DNA of 64,000 bases from Hyphomicrobium denitrificans ATCC 51888 (GCF_000143145.1 NC_014313.1:1240001-1304000), one strand, 5' to 3'; positions 43,911 through 55,397 are shown, numbered from the stretch's first letter. Numbers and translations: made by a program. Notes: generated by a model from the sequence alone, not told the origin.

Positions 43911-45671
43911 ATGAACGTTTTTTCCGAAGTTGAAGCACGGGTCAGAGCTGCGCTCGAGGCGCTGAAGACCGAAGGCGTGCTGCCGTCCGACCTCGCGCTG
44001 CCGGAATTCGATGCGGAGCCGCCGCGCGATGCGAGTCACGGCGACATCGCGGTCAATGCCGCGCTCGTGCTCGCCAAGGCGGCGAAGAAGAAGCCGCGCG
44101 ATATCGCGGACGCCTTGAAAGCGAAACTCGAAGCGCACGGCGATATCCAGAAGATCGAGGTCGCGGGACCGGGCTTTCTCAACATCACATTCAAGCCTGA
44201 AGTCTGGCACGGTCTCGTGCGCGACATTCTCAGCGAAGGTGGACGATACGGAGCGGGCTCATCGCGCGGCGACGGCAAGCTCAACGTCGAATACGTGTCG
44301 GCCAATCCGACAGGTCCGATGCACGTCGGTCATTGCCGTGGCGCGGTGTTCGGCGATGCGCTCGCCAACCTGCTCGTGTTCGCAGGCTACGATGTCACGC
44401 GCGAATACTACATCAACGACGCGGGCGGGCAGGTGAACGTGCTCGCGCGTTCGGCGTTCCTCCGCTACCGCGAGGCGCTGGGCGAAGACATCGGCGCGAT
44501 CCCTGAAGGGCTCTATCCCGGCGACTATCTGAAGCCGGTCGGCGAAGCGCTCGCCAAAGAGCACGGGCCGTCGCTCATCAACATGCCGGAAGAGCGCTGG
44601 CTGCCGATCGTTCGCTCCATCGCAATCGAAAAGATGATGGCGATGATCAAGGACGATCTCGCCGCGCTCAACATCCGGCACGATGTCTTCTTCTCGGAAG
44701 CCTCGCTGCAAGCGGACGGCAAGGATCAGATCAAGGCGGCGATCGCGGAGCTCGAGAAGAAGGGGCTCATCTACGAAGGCAAGCTCGAGAAGCCCAAGGG
44801 ACACGATGACGACGATTGGGAAGACCGGGTTCAGACGCTCTTCAAATCGACGGACTTCGGAGACGACGAAGATCGCGCGCTGAAGAAGTCGGACGGCACC
44901 TACACGTATTTCGCGGGCGACGTCGCCTATCACTACGACAAGTTGAGCCGCGGCTTCCGTCACCTGATCAACGTCTTCGGGGCCGATCACGTCGGCTACA
45001 TACCGCGCATCAAGGCGGTCGTCGCCGCGCTTTCCGATAAGACGGCTGACCTCGACGTGAAGGTAGTGCAACTCGTCAGGCTCTTTAAAGCGGGTGAGCC
45101 CTATAAGATGTCGAAGCGCGCCGGGACATTCGTGACGCTGCGCGACGTCGTCGACGAAGTCGGCCGCGATCCGGTCCGCTACATGATGCTTTACCGGAAG
45201 AACCAGGAAACGCTCGATTTCGATTTCGCGAAGGTGACCGAACAGTCGAAGGACAATCCTGTCTTCTACGTGCAATACGCGCATGCGAGATCGGCGAGCG
45301 TACTGCGAAACGCCGTCGAACAGATCCCGGGACTCGATGTGTCCGTCGACGTGTTGCGGCGCGCCGACCTGTCGCTGCTGACCGATACTGGTGAAATCGA
45401 TCTCATCAAGCGGTTGGCGAGCTTCCCGCGATTGGTCGAGGGCGCGGCTTCGGCACACGAGCCGCACCGGATCGCGTTCTATCTCTACGATCTCGCGAGT
45501 GCGCTACATTCGCAGTGGACCCGCGGCAACGATTCGCCACATTTGAGATTTATTCAATCAAATGACGGGGTTGCGACTTCCGCGCGGCTCGCGCTGATTG
45601 CCGCCACAAAGACGGTGATAAAATCGGGACTGGATGTCCTTGGCGTCGAGGCGCCCGATGCGATGCGCTAA
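43911..45671 (+). CDS. argS: Arginine--tRNA ligase
   Basis: The 586-residue product has the HIGH-type motif [20 protein letters not shown] (about 131-150) and [14 protein letters not shown] (about 400-413). The N-terminal Add1 domain (about 1-115) and C-terminal anticodon-binding part (about 455-586) are complete. The ATG at 43911 follows AAGGACACCC. An earlier in-frame start lacks conservation. It begins a run of genes (SPOR protein, scpA, scpB, tatABC, serS, surE) that is conserved in alphaproteobacteria. Confidence 0.96.
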   Translation: MNVFSEVEARVRAALEALKTEGVLPSDLALPEFDAEPPRDASHGDIAVNAALVLAKAAKKKPRDIADALKAKLEAHGDIQKIEVAGPGFLNITFKPEVWHGLVRDILSEGGRYGAGSSRGDGKLNVEYVSANPTGPMHVGHCRGAVFGDALANLLVFAGYDVTREYYINDAGGQVNVLARSAFLRYREALGEDIGAIPEGLYPGDYLKPVGEALAKEHGPSLINMPEERWLPIVRSIAIEKMMAMIKDDLAALNIRHDVFFSEASLQADGKDQIKAAIAELEKKGLIYEGKLEKPKGHDDDDWEDRVQTLFKSTDFGDDEDRALKKSDGTYTYFAGDVAYHYDKLSRGFRHLINVFGADHVGYIPRIKAVVAALSDKTADLDVKVVQLVRLFKAGEPYKMSKRAGTFVTLRDVVDEVGRDPVRYMMLYRKNQETLDFDFAKVTEQSKDNPVFYVQYAHARSASVLRNAVEQIPGLDVSVDVLRRADLSLLTDTGEIDLIKRLASFPRLVEGAASAHEPHRIAFYLYDLASALHSQWTRGNDSPHLRFIQSNDGVATSARLALIAATKTVIKSGLDVLGVEAPDAMR

Positions 45672-45731
45672 AGTCTCGAATCGACGATTTGGTGCAGCTC
45701 GAGTCTGCGCCCGATATTGAGGGGTTTCGCG

Positions 45732-47402
45732 ATGTCCTCGCAGAATTCGTTCCAGCGGCCGGCCGGGGGAAGGCCTGCTGCAAATCCTGCCGATCAGGAC
45801 CGTCTGCGCCAGCCTTCCTGGGTCAATCCTCAAGCTCAATCCGGTTATCCACAGCAACAGGGCAGCGCGTGGCCGCCGCAACAGCCGCCGTCGTCGTCAC
45901 ACGATGCCTATGGTCAGCATCCGGGCTTCGGCCAGCCGCAAGCGCCGCAGCAGCCGGCCGACTACGGCCAGTGGGGCGCGTTGCAGCCAGGCTATCAGAG
46001 CGGACAGAGCCATCAACCAAGCCCCGCCGCAGCTGATCCGTATGCGCCGCAATTCGAACCTTATGTCGCCCCCGGCAGCACGCCTTATGGGCAGAGCGGT
46101 TACGATCAGCAGCCAAGCGCGCCGCAATGGCCGGGCCGGGCAGGGGCTTCCGATCCCCGCGGTTTCGACGCCGGTGGGTACGGCAACGCCGGGTATGCGC
46201 CGTCGCAAGGCGGCCATGGGGCAGGCTTTGCCGATCCCTATAGCCAGGACCATGAGCTGAGTGCCGCCGACTGGGCGGGCCAGCCGAGCGAATTCGATCA
46301 CGATCCGTATGCGCAGCAGGGCCGCGGCAACAACCTCGGCTTTGCGACGGCCGAAGGCGGCGAACTCGATCAGGCCTACGGCGAAGATGACGGCGAGTAC
46401 GAGGACGAGCCCGCGCCGCGCAGCCGGCGGCCGATGGTGATCATGATGGCGCTGGCGGGAGCAATCCTCATCGGCGGAGGCATGGCGTACGGCTACAAAA
46501 AGCTCGGTTCGTCCGGGCCGCAGGGCGAACCGCCGATCATCAAGAGCGAAGATTTTCCATCCAAGACAAAGCCGGCGGATGCAGGGGGAAAAACCTTCCC
46601 CTACTCGGATACCAAGATCATGGGCAGGCTCGGCGACGGAACTTCGTCCGAGCAGGCCGACGCGGCGCCGGATCAGTCGCCGCCGCCGGGCGATACCGCG
46701 CAGTCAGCGTCTGCTGATGAGTCTGCCGCCGGTGGCCCGCGCAAGGTTTCGACGCTGGTCGTCGGCCGTGACGGATCGATCCAATCGCCGCCGCCCGAGG
46801 AACCTGTGCAGCATGCGGCGTCCGTGCCGGGCACGGCGCTGGTCGACGTTTTCGGCCAGAACGGGCACGGCGCGCCGGATCATATCCGCGATGAACCGCA
46901 ATCCAGGCCGGCGACGCCGGTCAGCGGCGACGACACGCCGGCTCCGATGAAAAAGGTTGCTGTGACGCCGGTCAAAATCAACGGCGCCTCGGCTTCCAAG
47001 TCGGCGACCGGCAGCATCGACGGTTCGGGAACACCAGCGCCGCCTAAAAAGCTGAAGAAAGTCGCCAAGGCCGAAACGGCCACCACTTCGGATGCCTATT
47101 CCGAATCGGCTGCACCGGTGACGTCGTCCGGCGGAGGCACGGGATTTGTCGCGGTGCTCGCATCCGTGCCGCATTCGGCGTCGAGCCGTATCGACGCCTT
47201 GAAGCGCTTCGCCGACATGCAGCAGAAGTATTCGACGGCGCTGGCCGGCAAGACGCCTGACATCGCGACGGCCAATCTCGGCGCCAAGGGCAACTTCGAT
47301 CGTCTTGTCGTCGGGCCGCCCGGTTCGCGGCAGGAAGCCAGCAACGTTTGCGCGCAACTGAAAGCGCAAGGCTATTCGAGCTGCTGGGTCACGTCATACT
47401 GA
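45732..47402 (+). CDS. SPOR domain membrane protein
   Basis: The 556-residue product begins with a Gln/Pro/Gly/Tyr-rich region (about 1-220), probably cytosolic and disordered. A membrane segment follows (about 238-256, VIMMALAGAILIGGGMAYG), then a Pro/Ala-rich periplasmic part and a C-terminal SPOR domain (about 475-556; begins TGFVAVLASVPHSASSRIDA). SPOR domains bind peptidoglycan without stem peptides at division sites. The TTG at 45717 is an alternative start. The position after argS is typical for this group. Confidence 0.87.
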   Translation: MSSQNSFQRPAGGRPAANPADQDRLRQPSWVNPQAQSGYPQQQGSAWPPQQPPSSSHDAYGQHPGFGQPQAPQQPADYGQWGALQPGYQSGQSHQPSPAAADPYAPQFEPYVAPGSTPYGQSGYDQQPSAPQWPGRAGASDPRGFDAGGYGNAGYAPSQGGHGAGFADPYSQDHELSAADWAGQPSEFDHDPYAQQGRGNNLGFATAEGGELDQAYGEDDGEYEDEPAPRSRRPMVIMMALAGAILIGGGMAYGYKKLGSSGPQGEPPIIKSEDFPSKTKPADAGGKTFPYSDTKIMGRLGDGTSSEQADAAPDQSPPPGDTAQSASADESAAGGPRKVSTLVVGRDGSIQSPPPEEPVQHAASVPGTALVDVFGQNGHGAPDHIRDEPQSRPATPVSGDDTPAPMKKVAVTPVKINGASASKSATGSIDGSGTPAPPKKLKKVAKAETATTSDAYSESAAPVTSSGGGTGFVAVLASVPHSASSRIDALKRFADMQQKYSTALAGKTPDIATANLGAKGNFDRLVVGPPGSRQEASNVCAQLKAQGYSSCWVTSY

Positions 47403-47643
47403 CGCCGCCCAGTATTGAGATATCTGATAGCGTTAATCACCGGATCGGCCGAGAGAAATCTCGCGGGCTTTGGCTGATCCGCGCGTGCATTCCGCGGCGA
47501 GGCGCGCGGGCCATAGTCGGTGCTGCAACCTTTGTCAGGTATGAGCGTACCCCGGCGTAAGGGCTTGGCCCTGTCTGAATCAGTGTAATGTCGGCCGGCA
47601 GGTCCCGGACAGGGCGCCGCATCGGGACCAAATCCAGACGCAG
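47403..47643 (+). other. Gap between SPOR gene and scpA
   Basis: No gene is visible. In many alphaproteobacteria a beta-N-acetylhexosaminidase gene (nagZ) lies here, but this gap of 241 bases holds no trace of its catalytic motifs in any frame. Confidence 0.5.
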
Positions 47644-48495
47644 ATGATTGAATCGATAGGACAAGCCGAGACGGGCGCTGAGGCCGCTGGTTCGCAAGAC
47701 TGGGAGAGCCCAGGCTTGGACAGCATGCCGGCCGCTGGTGAGGCATTCCTCGTCGAAATCGAGGGCTTCGAAGGGCCGCTCGATCTTCTGCTGGCGCTTG
47801 CGCGAACGCAGAAGGTCGATCTCGCCAAAATTTCCATTCTGGCGCTGGTCGAGCAGTATCTCGCGTTCATCGCTGAAGCGCAGCAGTTGAAGCTCGAGAT
47901 CGCAGCCGACTATCTCGTCATGGCGGCCTGGCTTGCGTTTCTGAAATCGCGGCTGCTGCTGCCCAAGGACAAGGAAGATCCCGATACAACGTCGGCTGAG
48001 GAGATGGCGCAACGCCTGTCGTTCCGGCTGATGCGGCTCAACGCGATGCGCGATCAGGCGGCGACGCTGCTGACCCGGCATCGGCTGGAGCGCGACGTGT
48101 TCGCGCGCGGGCGGCCGGAGCGCATCCAGGTCACGCGCGACACGACCTATACCGCAACGATCTACGATCTTTTGAAGGCTTACTCCGAGCAGCGAAAGCG
48201 GACGATCAAGGTCGTTCACGTCGTCAAGGCACGGCGCGTCTGGTCGATCAAGGAAGCACGGTTCAGGCTTGAACGCCTCGTTGGCGCGACCGCCGGGGAC
48301 TGGGCGCAGCTCGACATGTTCCTGGACCAGTTTCTCCCGCGCAACGAGGAGGAGCGCACGGCGCTGGCAAGCTCCTTCGGCGCGACGCTCGAAATGGCGC
48401 GGGAAGGGTTAATCGAGCTTCGGCAGGACGAGCCGTTCGCCCCGATTTATATGCGCAAACGTGAAGCAGGGGCGGAGTGGGAAAAGATCGGCTAG
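47644..48495 (+). CDS. scpA: Segregation and condensation protein A
   Basis: The 283-residue product contains the kleisin signature FEGPLDLLLALARTQKVDLA (about 39-58) and ISILALVEQYLAFIAEAQQL (about 60-79), with a C-terminal winged-helix part. ScpA bridges the SMC heads and binds ScpB. Together they organise and segregate the chromosome. The first 30 residues are variable. scpB follows after 39 bases. Confidence 0.93.
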   Translation: MIESIGQAETGAEAAGSQDWESPGLDSMPAAGEAFLVEIEGFEGPLDLLLALARTQKVDLAKISILALVEQYLAFIAEAQQLKLEIAADYLVMAAWLAFLKSRLLLPKDKEDPDTTSAEEMAQRLSFRLMRLNAMRDQAATLLTRHRLERDVFARGRPERIQVTRDTTYTATIYDLLKAYSEQRKRTIKVVHVVKARRVWSIKEARFRLERLVGATAGDWAQLDMFLDQFLPRNEEERTALASSFGATLEMAREGLIELRQDEPFAPIYMRKREAGAEWEKIG

Positions 48496-48534
48496 CGCTG
48501 CCGGAAACGCCGTTATAAGGGGGCTAGAAAATCT

Positions 48535-49392
48535 ATGGTTCCGCCGAGACTGAGTGTCGTGTCGGACAATAGCCGCGGGATTGATGTGATGTCGGCAAAC
48601 GATGATGCCGATAATGCGCATGAGCGAACCGTCCCTGACGCGCTGAGCGATCCGGAGGCCGCCGTCGATCGTCTTTCGAAGACTGCCCGGCGTCAGAAGC
48701 TTCGCCGTCTGGAAGCGCTGCTCTTTGCGTCCACAGAACCGGTCGACGCAAAATCTCTGATGCGCTGTCTCGATGCTGGCGACGACGTCAACGCGCTGCT
48801 CAAGGAACTGCAGGACGACTACAAGGATCGCGGCGTAGCGCTGGTCCGTGTCGCCGGGCGCTGGCAGTTTCGGACGGCGGACGATCTGTCCTATCTGCTC
48901 GAGCGGCAGCAAAAGGAAGAGCGCAAGCTGTCGAAGGCAGCGCTCGAGACGTTGGCGATCATCGCTTATCACCAGCCGGTGACGCGCGCCGAGATCGAGG
49001 AAATCCGTGGGGTTTCGACGTCGCCCGGCACGCTCGACGTGTTGATGGAGACGGCATGGATTCGCCCGCGGGGCCGCCGTCGTGCGCCCGGGCGTCCGCT
49101 GACCTATGGCACCACGGAAACGTTCCTCGTGCATTTCGGGCTCGATACGATCAAGGATCTGCCTGGCCTCGCCGATCTCAAGGCCGCCGGTCTGCTGGAT
49201 GCCAATCTGCCGCCGAACTTCACGATGCCGGCGCCGACCGATGTCGCGGCGCTGATGCCGGATGAATTGCCCCTCTCCGACGATGGAGACGAGAACTCCG
49301 AGGAAGAGCAGGCGTTGCTGCCTCTCGACGAGGAAACCGGCGAAGACGGGGACGGCAGCCGCGCCGAGCCGACGGACAGCGAGACCACCTAG
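48535..49392 (+). CDS. scpB: Segregation and condensation protein B
   Basis: The 285-residue product has two winged-helix domains: RLEALLFASTEPVDAKSLMR (about 58-77) and ETLAIIAYHQPVTRAEIEEI (about 139-158), followed by TYGTTETFLVHFGL. ScpB dimers bind ScpA in the SMC complex. The C-terminal 60 residues are very acidic (Glu/Asp-rich) and disordered. The ATG at 48535 is preceded by AGGGGG; an alternative ATG lies at 48589. Confidence 0.93.
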   Translation: MVPPRLSVVSDNSRGIDVMSANDDADNAHERTVPDALSDPEAAVDRLSKTARRQKLRRLEALLFASTEPVDAKSLMRCLDAGDDVNALLKELQDDYKDRGVALVRVAGRWQFRTADDLSYLLERQQKEERKLSKAALETLAIIAYHQPVTRAEIEEIRGVSTSPGTLDVLMETAWIRPRGRRRAPGRPLTYGTTETFLVHFGLDTIKDLPGLADLKAAGLLDANLPPNFTMPAPTDVAALMPDELPLSDDGDENSEEEQALLPLDEETGEDGDGSRAEPTDSETT

Positions 49393-49570
49393 GCGGCACG
49401 ATATGGCTCAGGCTGCGCGTTAAAAAGATGTAATCTTGTAAACGTAGGCGGAGCTTTCCAAAGTAAAGGCCATCGCAAGGCTTTGGGCTCATTGACCAGA
49501 GTTCAGGCTCCTTCTGGCACTGTCTGCGATAAAGTGCTTAACTGCGAGCGGCAACCGCCGAGAGGTTACA

Positions 49571-49780
49571 ATGGGTTTTAGTGCACAACACCTGCTTCTG
49601 TTCCTGATCATTGCTCTGCTGCTTTTCGGGCGCGGCAAGATTTCGGAACTCATGGGCGACGTCGCGAAGGGCATCAAGAGCTTCAAGAAAGGCATGGCGG
49701 AGGACGAGGATCCTTCCCGGCCGGTGCCGCGCACGATCGAGAATGAAGCGTCCAATCCGGATCGCACGAAGGTCAGCTAA
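49571..49780 (+). CDS. tatA: Sec-independent translocase subunit TatA
   Basis: The 69-residue product has the TatA layout: a short membrane helix ([19 protein letters not shown], about 5-23), the FGRGKISEL hinge, an amphipathic helix ([15 protein letters not shown]) and a polar tail. It forms the channel-like oligomer of the Tat pathway for folded proteins. The GTTACA/ATG region is preceded by a GAGAGG ribosome site. tatB and tatC follow in order. Confidence 0.95.
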   Translation: MGFSAQHLLLFLIIALLLFGRGKISELMGDVAKGIKSFKKGMAEDEDPSRPVPRTIENEASNPDRTKVS

Positions 49781-49814
49781 AAGAGCTCACGGCTGATGCC
49801 GGCAAGGTCATCCC

Positions 49815-50198
49815 ATGTTTGACATCAGCTGGAGCGAGCTTCTGATCCTCGGCGTCGTGACGCTGGTTTTCGTCGGCCCGAAAGAGCTGCCGACATTGAT
49901 GCGCACGCTCGGCAAGTACGCAGGCGTCATTCGCCGCCATGCGAACGAGTTCAAATCGCAGTTCGACGCCGCGATGCGCGAAGCCGATCTCGAAGCGATG
50001 CGCGATGAAGTCCAGAAAATGCAGACCTCGATCAATAACGAGGTGATGCGGGCGACGGAGCACGTCGACGATGCGAGCAAGCTCGCGCGCGTCGAGCCGC
50101 CATCGACGGCCAACACGATAGCGTCCGAAACGTCATCATCCGATACATCGGCGACGCTGGCGCCGCCGATGCCGGCTCCACCGCGCGGGGAGACCTGA
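49815..50198 (+). CDS. tatB: Sec-independent translocase subunit TatB
   Basis: The 127-residue product begins MFDISWSELLILGVVTLVFV, the TatB membrane start, followed by GPKELPTLMRTLGKY. After this come an amphipathic helix (about 25-75) and a Ser/Thr/Pro-rich tail. TatB forms the substrate receptor with TatC. It lies 34 bases after tatA and three bases before tatC. Confidence 0.95.
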   Translation: MFDISWSELLILGVVTLVFVGPKELPTLMRTLGKYAGVIRRHANEFKSQFDAAMREADLEAMRDEVQKMQTSINNEVMRATEHVDDASKLARVEPPSTANTIASETSSSDTSATLAPPMPAPPRGET

Positions 50199-50201
50199 GC
50201 G

Positions 50202-51032
50202 ATGCTGGAACGGTTGCCGCCGTCGACGCCGCCCGGTGATGAGCCGCCGCGCGACGGACAGAATGAAATCGATGCCAGCAAGGCGCCGCTGCTCGATCAT
50301 CTGATCGAACTCAGGCAACGGTTGATCTGGGCGCTGGCGGCGTTCGTCGTGATGTTCTTCGGCTGCTTCGCGGTCGCCGGCCACATCTACAACGTGCTTG
50401 TCTGGCCGTACATGTGGGCGTCGGGCGATGATCACGTAAAGCTCATCGCGACGCACTTCCTCGAACAGATCATGACGCAAGTGAAGCTCGCCATGTTCGG
50501 CGCGGCATTCCTCGCGTTTCCCGTCATCGCGACGCAGATCTACAAGTTCGTGGCGCCAGGGCTTTACCGCAACGAGCGCCGGGCATTTTTGCCGTACCTG
50601 ATCGCGACGCCAGTCCTGTTCGTCATCGGCGCGATGGTCGTCTATTTCATCGCGATGCCGGTGCTGATCCGTTTTTCTATCGGATTGACGCAGCACAGCG
50701 GGGCGGGTGTTCCGACTATCGAACTGATGCCCAAGGTTTCGGAATATCTGTCGTTGATCATGACGCTGATCTTCGGCTTCGGCATCGTGTTCCAGCTGCC
50801 TGTCATTCTGACGCTGCTGGCGCGGACCGGATTCATCACCTCGGCGACGCTAAAAAACGGACGGCGCTATGCGATCGTCGCCATCTTCGCGGCGGCGGCG
50901 CTGCTGACACCGCCCGATGCGCTCAGCATGGTGATCATGGCGCTGCCGACGGTTGCACTGTACGAGCTTTCAATCCTGGCGGTGCGCTTCGTCGAGAAGA
51001 AGCATGCCGATCCCGGCGATCCGCCGGAGTGA
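50202..51032 (+). CDS. tatC: Sec-independent translocase subunit TatC
   Basis: The 276-residue product has six membrane segments and the family motif LLDHLIELRQRLIWALAAF (about 28-46) plus FRNERRAFLPYL-type text (YRNERRAFLPYLIATPVLFV, about 122-141). TatC recognises the twin-arginine signal. The N-terminal 25 residues are polar and Pro-rich and likely cytosolic. Confidence 0.96.
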   Translation: MLERLPPSTPPGDEPPRDGQNEIDASKAPLLDHLIELRQRLIWALAAFVVMFFGCFAVAGHIYNVLVWPYMWASGDDHVKLIATHFLEQIMTQVKLAMFGAAFLAFPVIATQIYKFVAPGLYRNERRAFLPYLIATPVLFVIGAMVVYFIAMPVLIRFSIGLTQHSGAGVPTIELMPKVSEYLSLIMTLIFGFGIVFQLPVILTLLARTGFITSATLKNGRRYAIVAIFAAAALLTPPDALSMVIMALPTVALYELSILAVRFVEKKHADPGDPPE

Positions 51033-51108
51033 TAATCATCGCTCCGGCGCTGCGGCTGGACCGCTTCGCCGGCATCGTATACGACGGCCTTTGACACAGA
51101 CATCGTGA

Positions 51109-52508
<1,400 letters not shown>

Positions 52509-52509
<1 letters not shown>

Positions 52510-52760
52510 TGAGCGAACTTGCAACCTTCGACGTCGTCGTGATCGCTCTGGATTTCGAAGACGAGGAGGTGCGCGGCAAGCGTGGCTATCTCATCGGCGA
52601 GGTGACGCCTACGGGGCTGGCTGTTTTCGTCTATGATCTGGAACGCGTCTGGTGCCTGCATCCGAACGACGTGCGAAAAACAGGCGAGCGAGACATCGAA
52701 GCGGAGAGCTATCGCGGACCCGTGATCCGCGTGAACAGTCGAGGCGAGATCGTCGGTTAG
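52509..52760 (+). CDS. Small hypothetical protein between serS and surE
   Basis: This 83-residue protein starts in a TGATG overlap with serS and ends one base before surE, so it is translationally coupled. The sequence is compact and acidic, mostly predicted beta strands, with GYLIGEVTPTGLAVFVYDLE (about 26-45) at its centre. No family is recognised. A regulatory or RNA-related role is possible but unproven. Confidence 0.72.
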
Positions 52761-52761
52761 C

Positions 52762-53526
52762 ATGCGCATTTTGATCACCAACGATGACGGCATCCACGCC
52801 AAGGGGCTCGAAATCCTGAAGGCGATCGCGCTCGGCATTTCGCCGGATGTGTGGACGATCGCGCCAGAGACGAACCAGTCTGGAACCGCGCATTCGATGA
52901 CGCTGCATACGCCTCTGCGTTTGCGCACCATCGACGAGCGCACGCATGCCGTCACCGGCACGCCGACCGATTGCGTGATCATGGCGGTTCGCCACATCCT
53001 CAAGGATCAGCCGCCCGAGCTTATTCTTTCCGGCGTCAATCACGGTTCGAACCTCGCCGAGGATGTGACGTATTCGGGAACGGTCGCCGCTGCGATGGAA
53101 GGCGCGCTGCTCGGCATTCATTCGATTGCGCTGTCGCAGATGATGGGGTTCGAGGACGGCGAGCGTCGTGCCATCTGGGATACGTCGCTCGCGCACGCAC
53201 CGCAGGTCATCAAGAAGCTGCTTGCGCAAACGTGGAATCCGCACGTGCTGATGAACGTCAACTTTCCGGACACGGCGCCGGAAAATGTCACGGGCATTGC
53301 CGTGACCTCGCAAGGCGTTCGCGATCAGGCGCTGCTGAATATCGACAGCCGCTCCGATCCGTGGGGGACGCCGTATTTTTGGTTCGGGTTTGAGCGGCGC
53401 TTGTCGACGCTGGTGCCGGGAACCGATCTTGCTGCGATCGCCGAAAACAAAATTTCGATCACGCCGTTGAGTGTCGATCTGACCGACCGTAACGCCGCCG
53501 AGGTTCTCGCCGCGCGACTCGGCTAG
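52762..53526 (+). CDS. surE: 5'/3'-nucleotidase SurE
   Basis: The 254-residue product has SurE signatures: LITNDDGIHAKGLEIL (metal-binding Asp pair, about 4-19), SGVNHGSNLAEDVTYSGTVA (about 93-112) and NVNFPD (about 169-174). It dephosphorylates nucleoside monophosphates and is linked to stress survival. In many proteobacteria surE is followed by pcm; here the next gene is nlpD-like instead. The PCMT-family gene at 27924 may replace pcm. Confidence 0.95.
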   Translation: MRILITNDDGIHAKGLEILKAIALGISPDVWTIAPETNQSGTAHSMTLHTPLRLRTIDERTHAVTGTPTDCVIMAVRHILKDQPPELILSGVNHGSNLAEDVTYSGTVAAAMEGALLGIHSIALSQMMGFEDGERRAIWDTSLAHAPQVIKKLLAQTWNPHVLMNVNFPDTAPENVTGIAVTSQGVRDQALLNIDSRSDPWGTPYFWFGFERRLSTLVPGTDLAAIAENKISITPLSVDLTDRNAAEVLAARLG

Positions 53527-53623
53527 CGCGCTGCTCGATACAACTCGCATCCGAAAAGTCGCCGGAAAGCCGAAATCTATTCGCGAATAAAGCGCAATTC
53601 TCACCTAATGGAATAACCATAGG

Positions 53624-53646
53624 GCGTCGTTTCATGCGGCGCTTTT
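53624..53646 (+). terminator. Weak hairpin after surE
   Basis: GCGTCG (53624-53629) pairs with CGGCGC (53637-53642) with one G-T pair and a seven-base loop, followed by four T. It might terminate the upstream operon. The stem is weak. The rest of the 53527-53764 gap shows no gene. Confidence 0.35.
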
Positions 53647-53764
53647 CGCTGATCGACTTCCACTATTCATTCCATGCCGAACGTGCGAGGGGCTCGCAAA
53701 TCGGCATGAACGCATCGCTACTTCTGGATTTGGGGCAAATCTGGCTGGAAGCGTTTACCGCTCG

Positions 53765-53783
53765 TTAACCTGTTAAAGGTTAA
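53765..53783 (+). promoter_or_regulatory. TTAA-rich dyad upstream of the nlpD-like gene
   Basis: TTAACC (53765-53770) and GGTTAA (53778-53783) form an inverted repeat with a third TTAA (53773-53776) between. The TTAACC half resembles the CtrA half-site TTAACCAT. The spacing does not match the full CtrA consensus TTAA-N7-TTAA, so assignment is tentative. It ends 27 bases before the preferred ATG. Confidence 0.38.
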
Positions 53784-53810
53784 TGGATGGTGCGAGTAGA
53801 GGTGCGTACC

Positions 53811-55397
53811 ATGATGAATTGTTTTGGCGTTAGCCACGGCGGGCGTTTCAGCCTCAAGTCCGCAGCGGCCGTATCGACCGTCATTGCCGGTCTCGCAATC
53901 GGGGGCTGCAGCGCAGACGTGACGCGCTTCGACAGTGCGTCCTTCAATCTTAACGATCCTCCTGACGCTCGTCCCATCCCATCGCAGTCGATCAGAACGA
54001 GTTCGCTCAGTGACAGCACCGCTGTCGGGCAGCCTCCACGTGGGCCTTATGGCGCTGGCGCGTCGTCGGTTCAGGTTGCGGCGTTGCCTGATGCTGGTCC
54101 GAGCTATCAGCCCGCTCCGTCCTATTCGCCGCCGGCGTACAATCCGCCTCCGGCTTACTCGGCTCCGGCGAAATCGTACGAGCCGAAGCCGTTCGGGCGA
54201 GCGCGTTCTGACTCCGCGCCGAGCGCGCGACCCGCGATGCAGGCGGCGCTCAACGGCAATGAAATCATCGTGCAGCCGGGGGATACGCTCTATTCGATCT
54301 CGCGCGCGCATCATGTTTCGCTCGCCGAGCTGATGTCGGCCAACTCGCTGAGCAATCCGAATGTCCATCCGGGGCAGAAGCTCATTCTGCCGAGTTCTAG
54401 CGGAGCGCGTTCGTCGCGTAGCAGCGTTGCCGCTGCGAAGGCGGTTGAATCGGCGCGTCCCGCACCGGCTCCGCTGGCTGAGCCGCCGCACGACGTCGCC
54501 GCCAACTATAATTCGACGTACACGGTGAAGGCGGGCGAGTCGCTTTACGGCATCGCACGCGCGCACAATGTGAAGTTCGCGGAACTGCAGCAGGTCAACG
54601 GTATCGCCGACCCGCGTCGCGTGAAGCCGGGTGTCGTGCTGAAGGTGCCAGGCCGATCAGGCGCTGACATGCCTGCGTCACAGCCGGCTCCTGCCGCTCC
54701 CGCAAGCGTCGCCGACAATGCTCCGGCGGCGATCGTTCCGCCGCTGGCCGCGACCGAGAAGGGGTCGGATATTCCTGCCTACGGGCAGTCGCTTTCGACG
54801 CGACCGACGATCATCAATAGCGAACGTCGCGTCGCGGCATTGACGGATACTGGCAAGGCCACCGATGCGGCTCCCGCAGCACCCGCCGCTCCGGCGCCTT
54901 CGGTTGCTTTGTCCGAACCTCCGGCCAGTGCGCCGCCTGTCGCTGAGGCTGCTCCGGCGAAGGCCGAGCAGAAGGTTGCGCTGGCGGCTCCGGCTGCAGC
55001 ATCGGCCGTTGCCGACAGCGTCAAGCTGCGTTGGCCGACGACGGGCCGCGTCATCGCTGGATTCGGTGGACGTCCCGACGGCACGCACAACGACGGCATC
55101 AATCTCGCCGTGCCGCTCGGCACAGAAGTTCATGCTGCCGAGTCGGGCGTCGTCGCGTACTCCGGCAATGAACTCAAAGGCTACGGCAATCTCGTGTTGC
55201 TTCGTCACGACAACGGCTGGGTGACGGCCTACGCCCACAACGACGAGCTGCTCGTGAAGCGCGGCGACAAGGTGAAACGCGGTCAGGTCATTTCCAAAGC
55301 GGGCAAGACAGGGTCCGTCGATCAGCCGCAGGTGCATTTCGAACTACGTCAAGGATCGAGGCCGGTGGACCCGACACCCTATCTCGAGAAACTCTGA
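53811..55397 (+). CDS. nlpD: NlpD-like lipoprotein with LysM repeats and degenerate LytM domain
   Basis: The ATG at 53811 follows AGAGGTGC; 53787 is an alternative. The 528-residue product has a lipoprotein signal (SAAAVSTVIAGLAIGGC, Cys near 34) and two LysM domains (about 152-195, NEIIVQPGDTLYSISRAHHV; about 235-285, YTVKAGESLYGIARAHNVKF). After Ala/Pro-rich linkers comes a LytM (M23) domain (about 408-528). The metal residues of active LytM enzymes are replaced: the usual H-x-G-x-D is NDGIN (427-431) and the last HxH is QVH (507-509), as in E. coli NlpD. It probably activates cell-wall amidases at division rather than cutting itself. Its place after surE agrees with the classical surE-nlpD order. 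Confidence 0.85.
   Translation: MMNCFGVSHGGRFSLKSAAAVSTVIAGLAIGGCSADVTRFDSASFNLNDPPDARPIPSQSIRTSSLSDSTAVGQPPRGPYGAGASSVQVAALPDAGPSYQPAPSYSPPAYNPPPAYSAPAKSYEPKPFGRARSDSAPSARPAMQAALNGNEIIVQPGDTLYSISRAHHVSLAELMSANSLSNPNVHPGQKLILPSSSGARSSRSSVAAAKAVESARPAPAPLAEPPHDVAANYNSTYTVKAGESLYGIARAHNVKFAELQQVNGIADPRRVKPGVVLKVPGRSGADMPASQPAPAAPASVADNAPAAIVPPLAATEKGSDIPAYGQSLSTRPTIINSERRVAALTDTGKATDAAPAAPAAPAPSVALSEPPASAPPVAEAAPAKAEQKVALAAPAAASAVADSVKLRWPTTGRVIAGFGGRPDGTHNDGINLAVPLGTEVHAAESGVVAYSGNELKGYGNLVLLRHDNGWVTAYAHNDELLVKRGDKVKRGQVISKAGKTGSVDQPQVHFELRQGSRPVDPTPYLEKL

Noticed and set aside
44259..45467. A 402-residue - strand frame opposite argS
   Set aside because: It is antisense to a certain gene; its composition mirrors the argS codons.
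49520..49534. Possible sigma-54 promoter (TGGCAC followed by TGC) upstream of tatA
   Set aside because: The distance between the GG and GC elements is about two bases too short for the consensus.
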